From contig JAAUTY010000045.1 in the NCBI GenBank assembly GCA_012031265.1, positions 1-39,929 of the forward strand: 39,929 nucleotides of DNA, read 5' to 3'. Below the pieces are notes generated by a model, which saw only the letters and a list, made by a program, of their open reading frames with translations, did not search any database and was not told the origin of the DNA. The translations under genes and the position numbers were made by a program. The DNA comes from Spirulinaceae cyanobacterium SM2_1_0. Lineage in GTDB: Bacteria > Cyanobacteriota > Cyanobacteriia > Cyanobacteriales > Spirulinaceae. Shown here one piece after another: positions 24,489-35,061 of the stretch (position 1 is the stretch's first letter; each line of letters starts with the position of its first letter).

Positions 24489-25968
24489 TTGCTTCCTCCA
24501 AAATCAGCTTGGCGCGGCGCATATTGTCGGGAATCTCGATCGGGTAGTTGCCCGTGAAACAAGCGGAGCAGAAATTTTTTGGGTCTTCACCGGTCGCTTG
24601 CAACATCCCATCCCAGCTTAGATAGGCTAGGGAATCAACGCCGATCGTCGCCTCAATGTCGCTCACCGATTGCTTAGCGGCAATCAATTGATCTTGAGTG
24701 TCGGTATCCAGACCGTAGAAGCAGGGGTGGGTAACCGGCGGCGAAGAGATTTTCATGTGAATCTCAGCCGCACCCGCATCGCGCAAGGCTTTAACAATCT
24801 TGCGACTAGTCGTGCCGCGCACAATCGAATCGTCTACAAGAATGATGCGCTTCCCATTCAGCACATCCTTGAGCGGATTCAGCTTCATGCGTATCCCGGC
24901 TTCGCGCATCGATTGCGTCGGTTGGATGAATGTGCGACCGACGTAGCGATTTTTGATCAGGCCCTCAGCATAGGGAATGTGCGAGGCTTGGGCGTAGCCG
25001 ATCGCCGCCGGCACACCGGAATCTGGCACCGCGATCACGAGGTCAGCATCCGTCGGTGACTCCACCGCCAGACGCTCGCCTAGTCTCAGGCGATAGCTGT
25101 AGAGGGTTTCATCATGCACCACACTGTCCGGGCGCGCGAAGTAGATCATTTCAAACACGCAGAGTTTGCGCTGGGGCTGTCGTGCCCAATGGAACGATGC
25201 CATCCCCGCTTCAGTGATCCAGACCAATTCGCCCGGTTCAACTGCGCGCAGGTATTCGGCACCGATGATGTCCAAGCCACAAGTTTCTGAGGCGAGCACG
25301 TAGCAGGGGGTGGGGCCGGGGAGGATACCGATGGTCAGGGGGCGGATGCCGTGGGGATCGCGGGCACCCATAATGCCGTCGGGCGTGCCAATCGCGAGGC
25401 TGTAGGCTCCTTCGCAGAGGTTGAAGGCACTGACGGCGGCTTCGAGCCAGTCCTTACCGGCATCGACTTCATTGCCGATGGCGATCGCGATCATCTCCGA
25501 ATCTGTCGTGGTCACAAACTCGCAACCGCGATCACTGAGGTGCTGGCGCAGTTCAGCGGTATTGACCAGATTACCATTATGTGCAAGGGCTAGGGGACCG
25601 CGTTGAGTATTCACCACCGCAGGTTGGGCATTGACCACGAGGCTGGAGCCAGTGGTGGAATAGCGTGTGTGGCCGATGGCGCGATCGCCCGGCATTTCAC
25701 TGAGGATTTGCTCGTTAAACACCTGCGACACTAGACCCATATTCTTGTGCAGGTGAACCTGGCCGTCGGCGAAGGTGGCAATGCCAGCAGATTCTTGACC
25801 GCGATGTTGGAGGGCGTAGAGACCGAAGTAGGTAAGCTTGGCAACATTTTCACCGGGGGCGTAGATACCGAAGACACCGCAAGCCTCCTCGGGCTTGTCG
25901 GGTCGCTCCGCGTGGGCGGGGTCGGCAGTCGAGAAACGGTCGGCAGGGTCAGAATCGTGGGGCATCAT
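24481..25968 (-). CDS. purF: Amidophosphoribosyltransferase
   Basis: A 495-residue enzyme for the first committed step of purine synthesis, PRPP plus glutamine to phosphoribosylamine. The Ntn glutaminase nucleophile is Cys30 in CGVFGIYAPG, so the preceding 29 residues are a cleaved propeptide, as in the Bacillus-type enzyme. The PRPP loop is ILVDDSIVRGTTSRKI. The [4Fe-4S] cysteines lie in CVFEMIYFARPD and FCSACFTGNYPI near the C-terminus. It lies downstream of purL, as is common in cyanobacteria, but 200 bp apart with an AT-rich spacer that may hold its own promoter. Confidence 0.97.
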   Translation of the reverse strand: MMPHDSDPADRFSTADPAHAERPDKPEEACGVFGIYAPGENVAKLTYFGLYALQHRGQESAGIATFADGQVHLHKNMGLVSQVFNEQILSEMPGDRAIGHTRYSTTGSSLVVNAQPAVVNTQRGPLALAHNGNLVNTAELRQHLSDRGCEFVTTTDSEMIAIAIGNEVDAGKDWLEAAVSAFNLCEGAYSLAIGTPDGIMGARDPHGIRPLTIGILPGPTPCYVLASETCGLDIIGAEYLRAVEPGELVWITEAGMASFHWARQPQRKLCVFEMIYFARPDSVVHDETLYSYRLRLGERLAVESPTDADLVIAVPDSGVPAAIGYAQASHIPYAEGLIKNRYVGRTFIQPTQSMREAGIRMKLNPLKDVLNGKRIILVDDSIVRGTTSRKIVKALRDAGAAEIHMKISSPPVTHPCFYGLDTDTQDQLIAAKQSVSDIEATIGVDSLAYLSWDGMLQATGEDPKNFCSACFTGNYPIEIPDNMRRAKLILEEATV

Positions 25969-26039
25969 TGTAGGTGTAGGTTCCTGAGTGCAGCAGGAGT
26001 CGGGAACGCCGCTCTGAACGAACGGGAGCCGGCCGACAA

Positions 26040-26120
26040 ATTGCTAATCTAGCAAAAAAACTTAATCTTTAATAATTTTAGGTTAATTTAAGCTTTTCTT
26101 AAACATTTCTTACCTGGATC
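26040..26120 (-). promoter_or_regulatory. AT-rich purL-purF spacer, possible purF promoter
   Basis: A block of about 65 bp of nearly pure A/T (with runs such as AAGCTTAAATTAACC and AAAATTATTAAAG on the minus strand) stands out in a GC-rich genome. It lies between the purL stop and the purF start. It includes TAAAAT and similar -10-like hexamers, but I cannot fix one promoter. Confidence 0.4.
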
Positions 26121-26168
26121 AGGAACTCAGAACGACACTGAATGCAATCATTCAAGCCAGAAAACGGT

Positions 26169-28478
26169 CTAGCGAGTGTTCAAGCGCGCCGCCAGCGCCC
26201 CCGCCCAACCATCTCGTAACACTGCGATGCTAACTGCCACCAGCGAGTGTCCGTCAGCCGCGAAAACTCGGAATTCACTCCCTGGCTCGGTCACTTGACC
26301 GATGGCCGCCCAGTCCAGGTGCCTCACCGTCTGCAAATAATGCTCCCAAGTCGCCTGATATGCGGATCGAACCGTGACCACAATGCAACCGGTCACCTCA
26401 CCGAAAAGCTGTTCGTCCCAGCGTTGAGGACTTTCGGGGAGCTGAACCGTCGCGCCGCGATCGCCACTGATGCAGCATTCGGCCAGCGCCACGACCAGCC
26501 CCCCTTCCGCCAAGTCATGTGCTGAGTGCAGCCAGCCCTGCTGAATGCCGTGACGGCAGGCCGCCTGCACCACCCGCTCACGGGCAAAATCGACACGCGG
26601 CGGCCGACCGGCGACGGTCGCGTGGAGCTGAGCCAAATATTCGGAGCCGCCGAGGGTGGGGGTGTGGTGGCCGAGGAGATAGAGGCGATCGCCCGTCGCC
26701 TGCCAACCCTGCCCCACCACTTGGGTCACATCAGCGATGCGCCCGATCATCCCCACTACTGGCGTTGGGTAGATCGCACGCGGTTGCCCGGTTGCATCCA
26801 GGGTTTCGTTGTAGAGCGAGACATTGCCACCAGTCACGGGGGTCTGCAACTCGCGGCAAGCCTCGGCGAGGCCGCGACAAGCTTCGGCCAGTTGCCAATA
26901 GCCGACCGGGTGTTCCGGGCTGCCAAAGTTGAGATTATCCGTCACGGCCAACGGCTCGGCCCCGACGCAACTGAGGTTGCGGGCCGCTTCAGCCACGGCG
27001 GCTTTAGCCCCCTCGTAGGGATCGAGGTAGACATAGCGAGCGTTGCAGTCGGTCGTGGCGGCGACGCCGATCGTCGTAGGTTCGCCGCTGGCGAGTGGCG
27101 ATCGCAAGCGAATCACCGCCGCATCGGCTGCCCCCGGCAACAGCACGGTGTTGTTCTGCACCTGATGGTCATACTGCTGGTAAACCCAGCGCTTCGAGGC
27201 CAAGCTCGGCGTCGCCAGCAGTTGTTGGAGCACTGCGGTCCAACTGTGCATTTGCCCGGCGATCGCCATTCCCTCAGCGGTGCAGGCTGGCAAACTTGCC
27301 GCTGTCCAAGCCCAGGCACGCTGAGCATAGTCGGGAGGGTCAGCGAGCAACTCGCGCTCATACAAGGGGGTATCGTCAGCCAGCGCCGTTGCCGCAATTT
27401 CTGCTGCGATTTGACCCTGGTGATAAATCCGCACGATCGGCTCGGCAATGACGCGCCCCGCCACGACGGCGTGCAACTCCCAGCGCTGAAAAATCGCAAT
27501 TAACTCCGCCTCACGACCCGCCGCGACGACAAAGAGCATCCGCTCCTGGGATTCCGAAAGCAGGTACTCGTAGGGAACCATACCGGTTTCGCGGGCGGGA
27601 ATCTGGTCAAGGTCGAGTTCAATCCCCAAGTTGCCCTTCGCCGCCATCTCCGCCGTCGAGCAGGTGAGACCGGCTGCGCCCATGTCCTGCGCCGCCACGA
27701 CCGCCCCCGTTTTAAAGGCTTCGAGACAGGCTTCGATCAGCGACTTTTCGAGAAAAGGATCGCCGACTTGCACCGCCGGGCGATCATCAGCGGACTTTTC
27801 GCTGAGTTCAGCGCTGGCAAAGCTGGCTCCCCCCATGCCGTCGCGTCCAGTGGTGGAGCCGACGTAGAGGACTGGGTTACCGACACCGGCTGCCCCCGCT
27901 TTGACAATCTCCGGCGTCTCCATCAGCCCTAGCGCCATCGCATTGACGAGCGGGTTATCGGCATAGGCGGGGTCGAAGTAGATTTCGCCGCCGACGGTGG
28001 GCACGCCGACACAGTTGCCGTAGTGGGCGATGCCCGCGACGACACCGCTAAAGAGCCGCTGGGTGCGTGCATCATCGAGATCACCGAAGCGCAGGGAGTT
28101 GAGTACCGCGATTGGCCGCGCACCCATTGTAAAGATGTCACGCAAGATGCCGCCAACGCCTGTCGCTGCACCTTGGAAGGGTTCGATGGCGGAGGGATGG
28201 TTGTGGGATTCGATCTTGAAGGCGAGCCGCAGGCCGTCACCGAGATCGACGACCCCGGCATTTTCACCCGGCCCGACCAGGACGCGATCGCCCGTAGTTG
28301 GCAATTGTTTCAGCAGCGGTCGCGAGTTCTTGTAGCAACAATGCTCGCTCCACATGACGCCAAACATTCCCAGCTCGGCGCGGTTGGGGTGGCGACCCAG
28401 GCGCTTGACGACCTCATCGTATTCTTCGGGCTTGAGGCCTTCGGCGGCGATCTCTTCAGCAGAAAAGGGAGCAGACAT
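26169..28478 (-). CDS. purL: Phosphoribosylformylglycinamidine synthase subunit PurL
   Basis: A 769-residue enzyme of the small (Bacillus-type) PurL class, which works with PurS and PurQ to convert FGAR to FGAM. Seen: the N-terminal helical part [20 protein letters not shown], then [55 protein letters not shown] (the ATP/Mg site), and the second half with [19 protein letters not shown] and [14 protein letters not shown]. The frame could begin at a GTG at 28490, but the ATG at 28478 ([10 protein letters not shown]) is the usual start. purF is downstream on the same strand. purS and purQ are not in the window. Confidence 0.96.
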   Translation of the reverse strand: MSAPFSAEEIAAEGLKPEEYDEVVKRLGRHPNRAELGMFGVMWSEHCCYKNSRPLLKQLPTTGDRVLVGPGENAGVVDLGDGLRLAFKIESHNHPSAIEPFQGAATGVGGILRDIFTMGARPIAVLNSLRFGDLDDARTQRLFSGVVAGIAHYGNCVGVPTVGGEIYFDPAYADNPLVNAMALGLMETPEIVKAGAAGVGNPVLYVGSTTGRDGMGGASFASAELSEKSADDRPAVQVGDPFLEKSLIEACLEAFKTGAVVAAQDMGAAGLTCSTAEMAAKGNLGIELDLDQIPARETGMVPYEYLLSESQERMLFVVAAGREAELIAIFQRWELHAVVAGRVIAEPIVRIYHQGQIAAEIAATALADDTPLYERELLADPPDYAQRAWAWTAASLPACTAEGMAIAGQMHSWTAVLQQLLATPSLASKRWVYQQYDHQVQNNTVLLPGAADAAVIRLRSPLASGEPTTIGVAATTDCNARYVYLDPYEGAKAAVAEAARNLSCVGAEPLAVTDNLNFGSPEHPVGYWQLAEACRGLAEACRELQTPVTGGNVSLYNETLDATGQPRAIYPTPVVGMIGRIADVTQVVGQGWQATGDRLYLLGHHTPTLGGSEYLAQLHATVAGRPPRVDFARERVVQAACRHGIQQGWLHSAHDLAEGGLVVALAECCISGDRGATVQLPESPQRWDEQLFGEVTGCIVVTVRSAYQATWEHYLQTVRHLDWAAIGQVTEPGSEFRVFAADGHSLVAVSIAVLRDGWAGALAARLNTR

Positions 28479-28558
28479 GATGGGCAGCACAATCTTACCC
28501 CCTCGATCCTAGGGCATGGTGTGGGCGATCACGCGGGCAAACTTTAGCGCTAGTCCAC

Positions 28559-28879
28559 TTATTTCTGCTTCTTGTCGAGCTTGCCGTCAACGCGATTGTT
28601 GAAGCCATAGACGCGACGTTTGCCAGTCAGGGCGACCAGCTCGACCAGCTTTTCGTCCCCCGGCTCGAACCGTACCGCCGTGCCGGCCGGAATATTCAGC
28701 CGCATTCCCCATGCTGCCTCGCGGTCGAAGTGGAGGGCCGTATTGACCTCGTAGAAATGGAAGTGGGAGCCGACCTGGATCGGGCGATCGCCACTGTTCG
28801 CGACCGTCAACGTCTTCAACTCGCGACCGACATTTAGCTCGATCTCGCCAGGTTCAACCAATAGCTCACCAGGAATCAT
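28559..28879 (-). CDS. ureB: Urease subunit beta
   Basis: A 106-residue structural subunit of nickel urease, which hydrolyses urea. Typical features are [16 protein letters not shown] at the start, [17 protein letters not shown], and [19 protein letters not shown] near the end. The frame is open to 29140. I choose the ATG at 28879 because AGGAG lies about 10 nt upstream and MIPGE is the family start; the ATG at 28888 would overlap that site. ureA, ureC and the accessory genes are not in this window, as in other cyanobacteria with scattered ure genes. It is followed by purL on the same strand, 80 bp away. Confidence 0.95.
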   Translation of the reverse strand: MIPGELLVEPGEIELNVGRELKTLTVANSGDRPIQVGSHFHFYEVNTALHFDREAAWGMRLNIPAGTAVRFEPGDEKLVELVALTGKRRVYGFNNRVDGKLDKKQK

Positions 28880-29048
28880 CGGTCGCATTCTCCTAATCGT
28901 TTGGGATTGACCAGCGGCAACGGATTGCGGGCATTTTACGCGATTTTTGCCACCAGCGCACCGGCGATCGCTCCGGCTGTCAACACCCTTCAACGCGCCG
29001 CTCGTGCTACCGTCATCACGGCAACTGCATTCCCGGCGACGTTTCTCG

Positions 29049-30845
29049 ATGCACTGGGCAAATCTCATCGGCAAATGGCAAAAACTGCGCCGCTTGCAGC
29101 GCGATCGCGGCTGGGCTGGTCTGCTAGACTTTCTTCGCACACGCCTCCGCCGTCAGCTTGGACAAGGCTTTGCCTACCGGCGTTGGCGCGCGCAGCGGCG
29201 GTGGACGCCGGCGGCGATCGCCCGTGCCCGTGCTGAAATTGCGACTTGGCCCACGCCGCCCCTGATTTCCGTGCTCGTGCCGGTCTACAACGTCGAATCC
29301 CGCTGGCTCGAACGCGCCATCCGGTCTGTGCAAGCGCAGATTTACCCACACTGGCAGCTCTGCATCGCCGACGACGCCTCGACGCAGCCGGGAGTGCGAT
29401 CGCAACTCGAGCGCCTCCAAGCCGCCGACCCCCGCCTTCAGGTGACCTTTCGCGCTGAGAATGGGGGCATCGCTGCCGCTAGCAATTCAGCCCTGGCTCT
29501 AGCAACGGGTGCATACATCGCGCTGCTCGATCACGATGATGAGCTGGCGATCGACGCCCTCTATGCGATCGCCCAGCATTTGCGCCAGCACCCCGAAACC
29601 GACCTCATCTACAGCGACGAGGACTGCATCGATGCGCGTGGGCGGCGGCAGCGTCCCCAGTTCAAGCCGGACTGGTCGCCGGACTTCTTGCACAGCCAGA
29701 TGTATCTTTGCCATCTCAGCGTCTATCGCACGGCGCTGGTGCGTGACCTCGGCGGCTTCCGGAGCGAGTACGATGGCGCTCAGGACTATGATCTCGCCTT
29801 GCGCGTGACCGAAAAGACGCCGCGCATCCAGCATCTGCCGCAAGTGCTCTACCACTGGCGACAACTGCCAACCTCTTCGGCGGCGGGCTTGGCGGCGAAG
29901 CCCTGGGCCTTTGCGCGCGGCCGGGAGGCGCTGGCGGCGATGTTGGCGCGAGCGGGCGATCGCGGGCGGGTGGAGATGACCGAGTTTCCCGGTGTCTTCC
30001 GGGTGCGGCGGGCGCTGCGAGGGCAGCCGTTGGTCAGCATTGTCATTCCCAGCGCCGGGAAGACAGTTCTAGAGGGGGCAAACTCAATCTGTCTGTTGGC
30101 GCGCTGTCTCGCCAGCATTCAAACCCTGAGCACTTATCGCCATTTTGAGATCCTGGTGGTCGATGGCTACGACATTCCCGAGGCCGTGCTGGCAAATTTA
30201 CCCGTGGCGGTGCGGTTGGTGCGCGATCGCCAACCCTTCAACTTTTCCCGCCGCATCAATCTTGGCGTTGCCCAAGCACAGGGCGAGATGTTGCTGTTGC
30301 TCAACGACGATACGGAAGTGCGGACACCCGATTGGTTGGAGGCGCTGCTGGAGTTTGCCCAGTTACCCGCCGTCGGCGCGGTGGGCGCAAAGCTACTCTT
30401 TCCGGACGGCAAACTCCAACATACGGGCGTCGTCCTCGTCCACGACTTGCACCCGATGCACGCCTTCTACGGCTTCCCCGGTGCGTATCCCGGCTATGGC
30501 TGCTCCAATGTGGCGACGCGCAATTATTTGGCCGTGACCGGCGCTTGCCTGATGCTGCGGCGGGCATTGTTTATAGAATTGGGTGGCCTAGACGAGGCCT
30601 TTCCCCTCAACTACAACGATGTCGATCTCTGCCTCAAGGCGCACCAGGCGGGTTATCGCAATCTGGTTGTGCCCTATGCGGAGTTGAGCCATTGGGGATC
30701 GGCGAGTCGCGACAATGCCGAGGTGGCTCCCGTCGAGCGCGAGCGGTTGCAGGCAAAGTGGGCCAGTTATTGGCAGCAACTGGGCGGCGTCGATCCCTAC
30801 TACAATCCCAATTTCAATCTAGAATCTCCGAATTTTGAACTGTGA
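29049..30845 (+). CDS. Tandem GT2 glycosyltransferase
   Basis: A 598-residue cytosolic protein with two GT-A domains of family 2. The first starts near residue 72 with [11 protein letters not shown] and has the donor-binding [24 protein letters not shown] and [11 protein letters not shown]. The second starts near residue 325 with [11 protein letters not shown] and has [39 protein letters not shown] and [11 protein letters not shown]. Two-domain GT2 proteins of this kind build surface polysaccharides or O-antigen; the sugars are unknown. The ATG at 29049 ([16 protein letters not shown]) is the likely start; the extension to 28947 crosses the promoter region of the divergent ureB. Confidence 0.9.
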   Translation: MHWANLIGKWQKLRRLQRDRGWAGLLDFLRTRLRRQLGQGFAYRRWRAQRRWTPAAIARARAEIATWPTPPLISVLVPVYNVESRWLERAIRSVQAQIYPHWQLCIADDASTQPGVRSQLERLQAADPRLQVTFRAENGGIAAASNSALALATGAYIALLDHDDELAIDALYAIAQHLRQHPETDLIYSDEDCIDARGRRQRPQFKPDWSPDFLHSQMYLCHLSVYRTALVRDLGGFRSEYDGAQDYDLALRVTEKTPRIQHLPQVLYHWRQLPTSSAAGLAAKPWAFARGREALAAMLARAGDRGRVEMTEFPGVFRVRRALRGQPLVSIVIPSAGKTVLEGANSICLLARCLASIQTLSTYRHFEILVVDGYDIPEAVLANLPVAVRLVRDRQPFNFSRRINLGVAQAQGEMLLLLNDDTEVRTPDWLEALLEFAQLPAVGAVGAKLLFPDGKLQHTGVVLVHDLHPMHAFYGFPGAYPGYGCSNVATRNYLAVTGACLMLRRALFIELGGLDEAFPLNYNDVDLCLKAHQAGYRNLVVPYAELSHWGSASRDNAEVAPVERERLQAKWASYWQQLGGVDPYYNPNFNLESPNFEL

Positions 30846-30869
30846 GGGGGATGAGACTAAATCCGCTAT

Positions 30870-31409
30870 CTATTCTTCTTCGCCAGCGGCAGTAGCAGCG
30901 GCTTGGTGCTGCTGCAAAATCTGCGAGAGTTCATCGACCTCGAAGTATTGGTGAAATTTCGGTGTGACCTCCAGCCAAAAGGAGCGGCCGTCTTTTTGGC
31001 GGCGCTTGTGGATGAAGCCGTGCTCGACGAGTTCTTGCACCTGGGGGTAGGCGCTGCTGCCGCGCAGTTCGATCAATTCGGTTTGCAGTAGCGGGCCTTT
31101 GAGGGCGATCGCCGCCAAGGTTCGCAGCGCCCCCAAACGCAGTTCCGCTGGAACAAAATCCTGCACCAGCGACTCAAAGTTGGCGCGCAACTGCAAGCTG
31201 AAACCGGTCGGGGTCTCGACCACCTCTAGGGCGCTGTCGCGGTGGGCGTAGCCGTCCATGAGTTCGAGGATCGCCGCCTGCACCTGCTTGCGGTGACAGC
31301 CCGTCGCCTCGGCGAGCGAACTGAGGGACACGGCTTGCCCTTTGAGGTAGAGGACGGCCTCGATCCGCGTCGCGAGACTGGGTTCGCTGTCTGCATTTAC
31401 ATCTGTCAT
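30870..31409 (-). CDS. scpB: Segregation and condensation protein B
   Basis: A 179-residue partner of SMC-ScpA with two winged-helix domains: SLATRIEAVLYLKGQAVSLS, then LEVVETPTGFSLQLR, LGALRTLAAIALKGPLLQTE and VQELVEHGFIHKRRQKDGR. The start is the ATG at 31409; the extension to 31439 is not conserved. The ABC ATPase gene lies 43 bp upstream on the same strand and may share a transcript. scpA is elsewhere, coupled to gmd. Confidence 0.92.
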   Translation of the reverse strand: MTDVNADSEPSLATRIEAVLYLKGQAVSLSSLAEATGCHRKQVQAAILELMDGYAHRDSALEVVETPTGFSLQLRANFESLVQDFVPAELRLGALRTLAAIALKGPLLQTELIELRGSSAYPQVQELVEHGFIHKRRQKDGRSFWLEVTPKFHQYFEVDELSQILQQHQAAATAAGEEE

Positions 31410-31452
31410 CCCGACCGGCACAACGCGGGCGCTGCCCACAAGTACAACGGCA

Positions 31453-32325
31453 CTAATCTAGCTGATGACCGGTCAATTCGACAAAAATATCTTCCAAGTT
31501 CGACGGGCGAACCATCAAGCCAGTTTTATCGGGCACGGCTTCCAGGTAGGCATTGGCATCTGCGAGGGTGGGGAAAAATTTCGACTCTAGGCGATCGCCC
31601 ACCTGCTTGATCGCTAGCCCCTCGCCGTACTTGCGCCGAAACTCCGCCAGCGTGCCCAGTTCTACCAGCTTGCCGCTATCCATGATGCCAATCCGCCCCG
31701 GTCGGCCGGTGTTGCTGGCGTCGCAGAGAAACTCGACCTCTTCCATGTAGTGGGTGGTCAGCAGGATGGTCATGCCCTGGCGGTTGAGGTCGCGGATGAT
31801 CTCCCAGAGGCGGCGGCGATTCTGCGGATCGAGGCCGACGGTGGGTTCGTCGAGAAAGAGGACTTGCGGTTCGTGCAGTAGGGCGCGCGCGATTTGCAGG
31901 CGGCGCTTCATGCCGCCGGAGAGGGTTTTCACTCGGTCGTGGCGGCGATCGCTCAGTTCGACATACTCCAGCCAGCGGTCGATGCGCTGCTGGCGTTCAC
32001 GCGGGGGGATGTGGTGCAGCCGCCCGTGAAACTCCAGGTTTTCCCACACCGAGAGATCGATGTCCACACTGACCTGCTGCAAGACGACGCCGATGGCGCG
32101 GCGGACTTGGCCGGGTTGGCGGGCGACATCGTAGCCCGCGACGGCGATCTGGCCATCGGAGGCACGAGTCAGACCGAGAGCCATGCGGATGGTGGTCGAT
32201 TTACCGGCACCGTTGGGGCCGAGCAGGCTGAAGATTTCGCCCGGTTCGATGCTAAAGGAGAGATCATCAACGACGGGGGTATTGTTATAGACCTTGGAAA
32301 CGCCAGCGAGGGCAACGGCTGTCAC
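31453..32325 (-). CDS. ABC-2 type transporter ATP-binding protein
   Basis: A 290-residue ATPase of the drug/polysaccharide exporter class (CcmA/NodI/DrrA-like). Walker A is LLGPNGAGKSTTIRM, the Q-loop GVVLQQVSVDIDLSV, the signature LSGGMKRRLQIARAL, Walker B QVLFLDEPTVGLDP, and the H-loop LLTTHYMEEVEFLCD. Directly after that, the segment ASNTGRPG separates CD from RIGIMDSGKL. In most family members these are contiguous, so this looks like an 8-residue insertion. The start is a GTG at 32325. No ABC-2 permease gene is next to it, so the partner must be elsewhere. The substrate is unknown. Confidence 0.88.
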   Translation of the reverse strand: MTAVALAGVSKVYNNTPVVDDLSFSIEPGEIFSLLGPNGAGKSTTIRMALGLTRASDGQIAVAGYDVARQPGQVRRAIGVVLQQVSVDIDLSVWENLEFHGRLHHIPPRERQQRIDRWLEYVELSDRRHDRVKTLSGGMKRRLQIARALLHEPQVLFLDEPTVGLDPQNRRRLWEIIRDLNRQGMTILLTTHYMEEVEFLCDASNTGRPGRIGIMDSGKLVELGTLAEFRRKYGEGLAIKQVGDRLESKFFPTLADANAYLEAVPDKTGLMVRPSNLEDIFVELTGHQLD

Positions 32326-33620
<1,295 letters not shown>

Positions 33621-33633
33621 CGCTGGCGTCGTC

Positions 33634-33909
33634 TCAGCGGGGCTGATAGTGCGGGCAGTGCTCGCAGGGGCCGCTGGGATTCACAGCACAGCGGAGATAG
33701 GGGGAGCGGGCATTGAAGCGGCAACTGGGTTCGCCGAGGCTGCTGGCGCGCCATTCATAATCAGCTTCGCGGCGGGCGATCGCGCCCTGAGCATGAGTGC
33801 GGATGTGTTGGAGCTGAACTTGCCAATGCTGTTGGTTGCGTCGCAGCAGCAGCAGCGACAGCAGGGTGGGCAACAGGCTCAGAGTCAAGATGACAACTAG
33901 CGCCAACAC
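33634..33909 (-). CDS. DUF6464 family small membrane protein
   Basis: A 91-residue protein with one N-terminal membrane helix (LALVVILTLSLLPTLLSLLL), a polar linker, and a C-terminal Cys motif: CRFNARSPYLRCAVNPSGP followed by CEHCPHY. I associate this ending with DUF6464, known from cyanobacteria; the function is unknown. Four cysteines could bind a metal or form disulfides. It lies 11 bp downstream of speD on the same strand, so both are probably co-transcribed. Confidence 0.7.
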   Translation of the reverse strand: MLALVVILTLSLLPTLLSLLLLRRNQQHWQVQLQHIRTHAQGAIARREADYEWRASSLGEPSCRFNARSPYLRCAVNPSGPCEHCPHYQPR

Positions 33910-33920
33910 ATCCAGCTTGC

Positions 33921-34328
33921 TTAGCGAGTTAGGGAAACCGGCGCGCGCCAGTTCAAGGGTAGCTCGTTGGGGATTTTTGCCGCCGCCGGAAAGCCCCGTT
34001 CAATGGTTCGTACCTCGACTTGTTGCGCTTTGAGGGCTACTTGCAGCAAGGCCATCGCCGCCTCCGGCTTGCCGCTGCCACAGAAAAACAGATCCGCCGC
34101 AAAATAACCGTATTCAGGCCAGGTATGAATCGCAATATGGGATTCCGCTAAGGTCGCGGTTGCTGTAACGCCGTGAGGGCTAAATTGGTGAACGCAGAGA
34201 TCGATTAGTGTTGCTTCGCCGCGCTCGATAGCCTCCATCAGGGCAGTGCGAATTCGGTCAGGATCATTCAGTAAATCTGCTGGTGCCTGCCACGCATCCA
34301 CAACCAGATGGGTTCCCATTTTCTTCAT
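33921..34328 (-). CDS. speD: S-adenosylmethionine decarboxylase proenzyme
   Basis: A 135-residue pyruvoyl enzyme of the small bacterial SpeD class that supplies decarboxylated SAM as aminopropyl donor for spermidine or related polyamines. Self-cleavage occurs between Glu62 and Ser63 in LAESHIAIHTWPEYGY, the Ser becoming the pyruvoyl group. Cys83 in FFCGSGKP is the usual processing and catalytic residue. The start ATG at 34328 is preceded by AAGGA at 6-7 nt. A TATAGAT on the minus strand near 34375 may be its -10. Confidence 0.96.
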   Translation of the reverse strand: MKKMGTHLVVDAWQAPADLLNDPDRIRTALMEAIERGEATLIDLCVHQFSPHGVTATATLAESHIAIHTWPEYGYFAADLFFCGSGKPEAAMALLQVALKAQQVEVRTIERGFPAAAKIPNELPLNWRAPVSLTR

Positions 34329-34454
34329 TCTTATCCTTGCACTCCCATGCTAGAAAACTTGGTAACTCTCTATCTATAACACAGGCCTCAAGGCATTGTT
34401 GTCACCCGTGCGATCGCCCAACTTTCTGAATCGAGCGCTACTAACCCAGCAAGC

Positions 34455-34558
34455 CTGGTACAAGGCGGCGGCAATGAGATCCCCATTCAGGATCCGTAGG
34501 ATGCCTGTATTGTCTGCACTCATCACTCAAAACTCAAAATTCCGCGTAGCGGTACTAG
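34455..34558 (+). repeat. CTAG-ended dispersed element, copy C (104 bp)
   Basis: It begins CTGGTACAAGGCGGCGGCAA and ends TTCCGCGTAGCGGTACTAG, with ATGAGATCCCCATTCA and ATCACTCAAAACTCAAAAT inside. It is the most diverged of the three copies; the left CTAG has become CTGG. Its right end touches the broken 5' edge of the RND transporter relic at 34560. Confidence 0.8.
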
Positions 34559-34559
34559 G

Positions 34560-34848
34560 CAGCGCGGTGACCCGATCCAAGTTGAATTGACCGGCCCTGA
34601 CCTCAGCCAACTGCGGGAGATTTCTCAGACGGTACAGGCCGAACTGCGCCAGATCCCCAGCGCTACCGAGGTGCGGGACAATCTGGGAGCCTTGCAACCG
34701 GATCTGCGCTTGCTCCCGAAGCGCGAGGCGTTGTCGTTTCATGATCTCAGCACCGACGAACTCGGCGACGGCGATCGCCCTGGTTGTGGTGCCCTGTTTG
34801 TATCTGCTGCTGACACCCACTACAGACCCGGTCAATGCGAGCAACTAA
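34560..34848 (+). pseudogene. Relic of an RND efflux transporter (AcrB/HAE1-like)
   Basis: The frame from 34569 reads DPIQVELTGPDLSQLREISQ, followed by PSATEVRDNLGALQPDLRLL, PKREALSFHDLSTDEL, which is the periplasmic part of an RND pump. At about 34765 the sense changes to the +1 frame as ATAIALVVVPCLYLLLTPTT with a stop at 34846-34848, which is the C-terminal membrane helix and tail. So most of a roughly 1000-residue gene is gone: the 5' part, and an internal stretch between the periplasmic segment and the last helix. Repeat copy C abuts the 5' break. The remaining spacer to 35061 shows no gene. Confidence 0.75.
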
Positions 34849-35061
34849 CTCGTTAAGCTCCGGCATTGCTACAGGACAGATTCTTATGCTTATACAGATA
34901 TTTGGAGATGATGCCAATGCTATTGTAAATTGCGACTGTTCATTCCAGCGTCAACTGTTGTAAAAATTGAAGACAGGCGTGAACGACACTGGTAAGGCGT
35001 TTTTGGTCGTTGGTTATGCTGCGATTTGACTCACTGGCTTACTCTCAACACCCCCTCACCT

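Noticed and set aside
28880-29140. Long N-terminal extension of ureB
   Set aside because: The extension is Arg/Cys/Ser-rich, overlaps the divergent GT2 gene and has nothing of the urease family; the ATG at 28879 has a good ribosome-binding site.
34527-34844. 105-residue minus-strand frame
   Set aside because: It is the antisense of the RND relic; the plus-strand translation matches RND transporters and explains the region.
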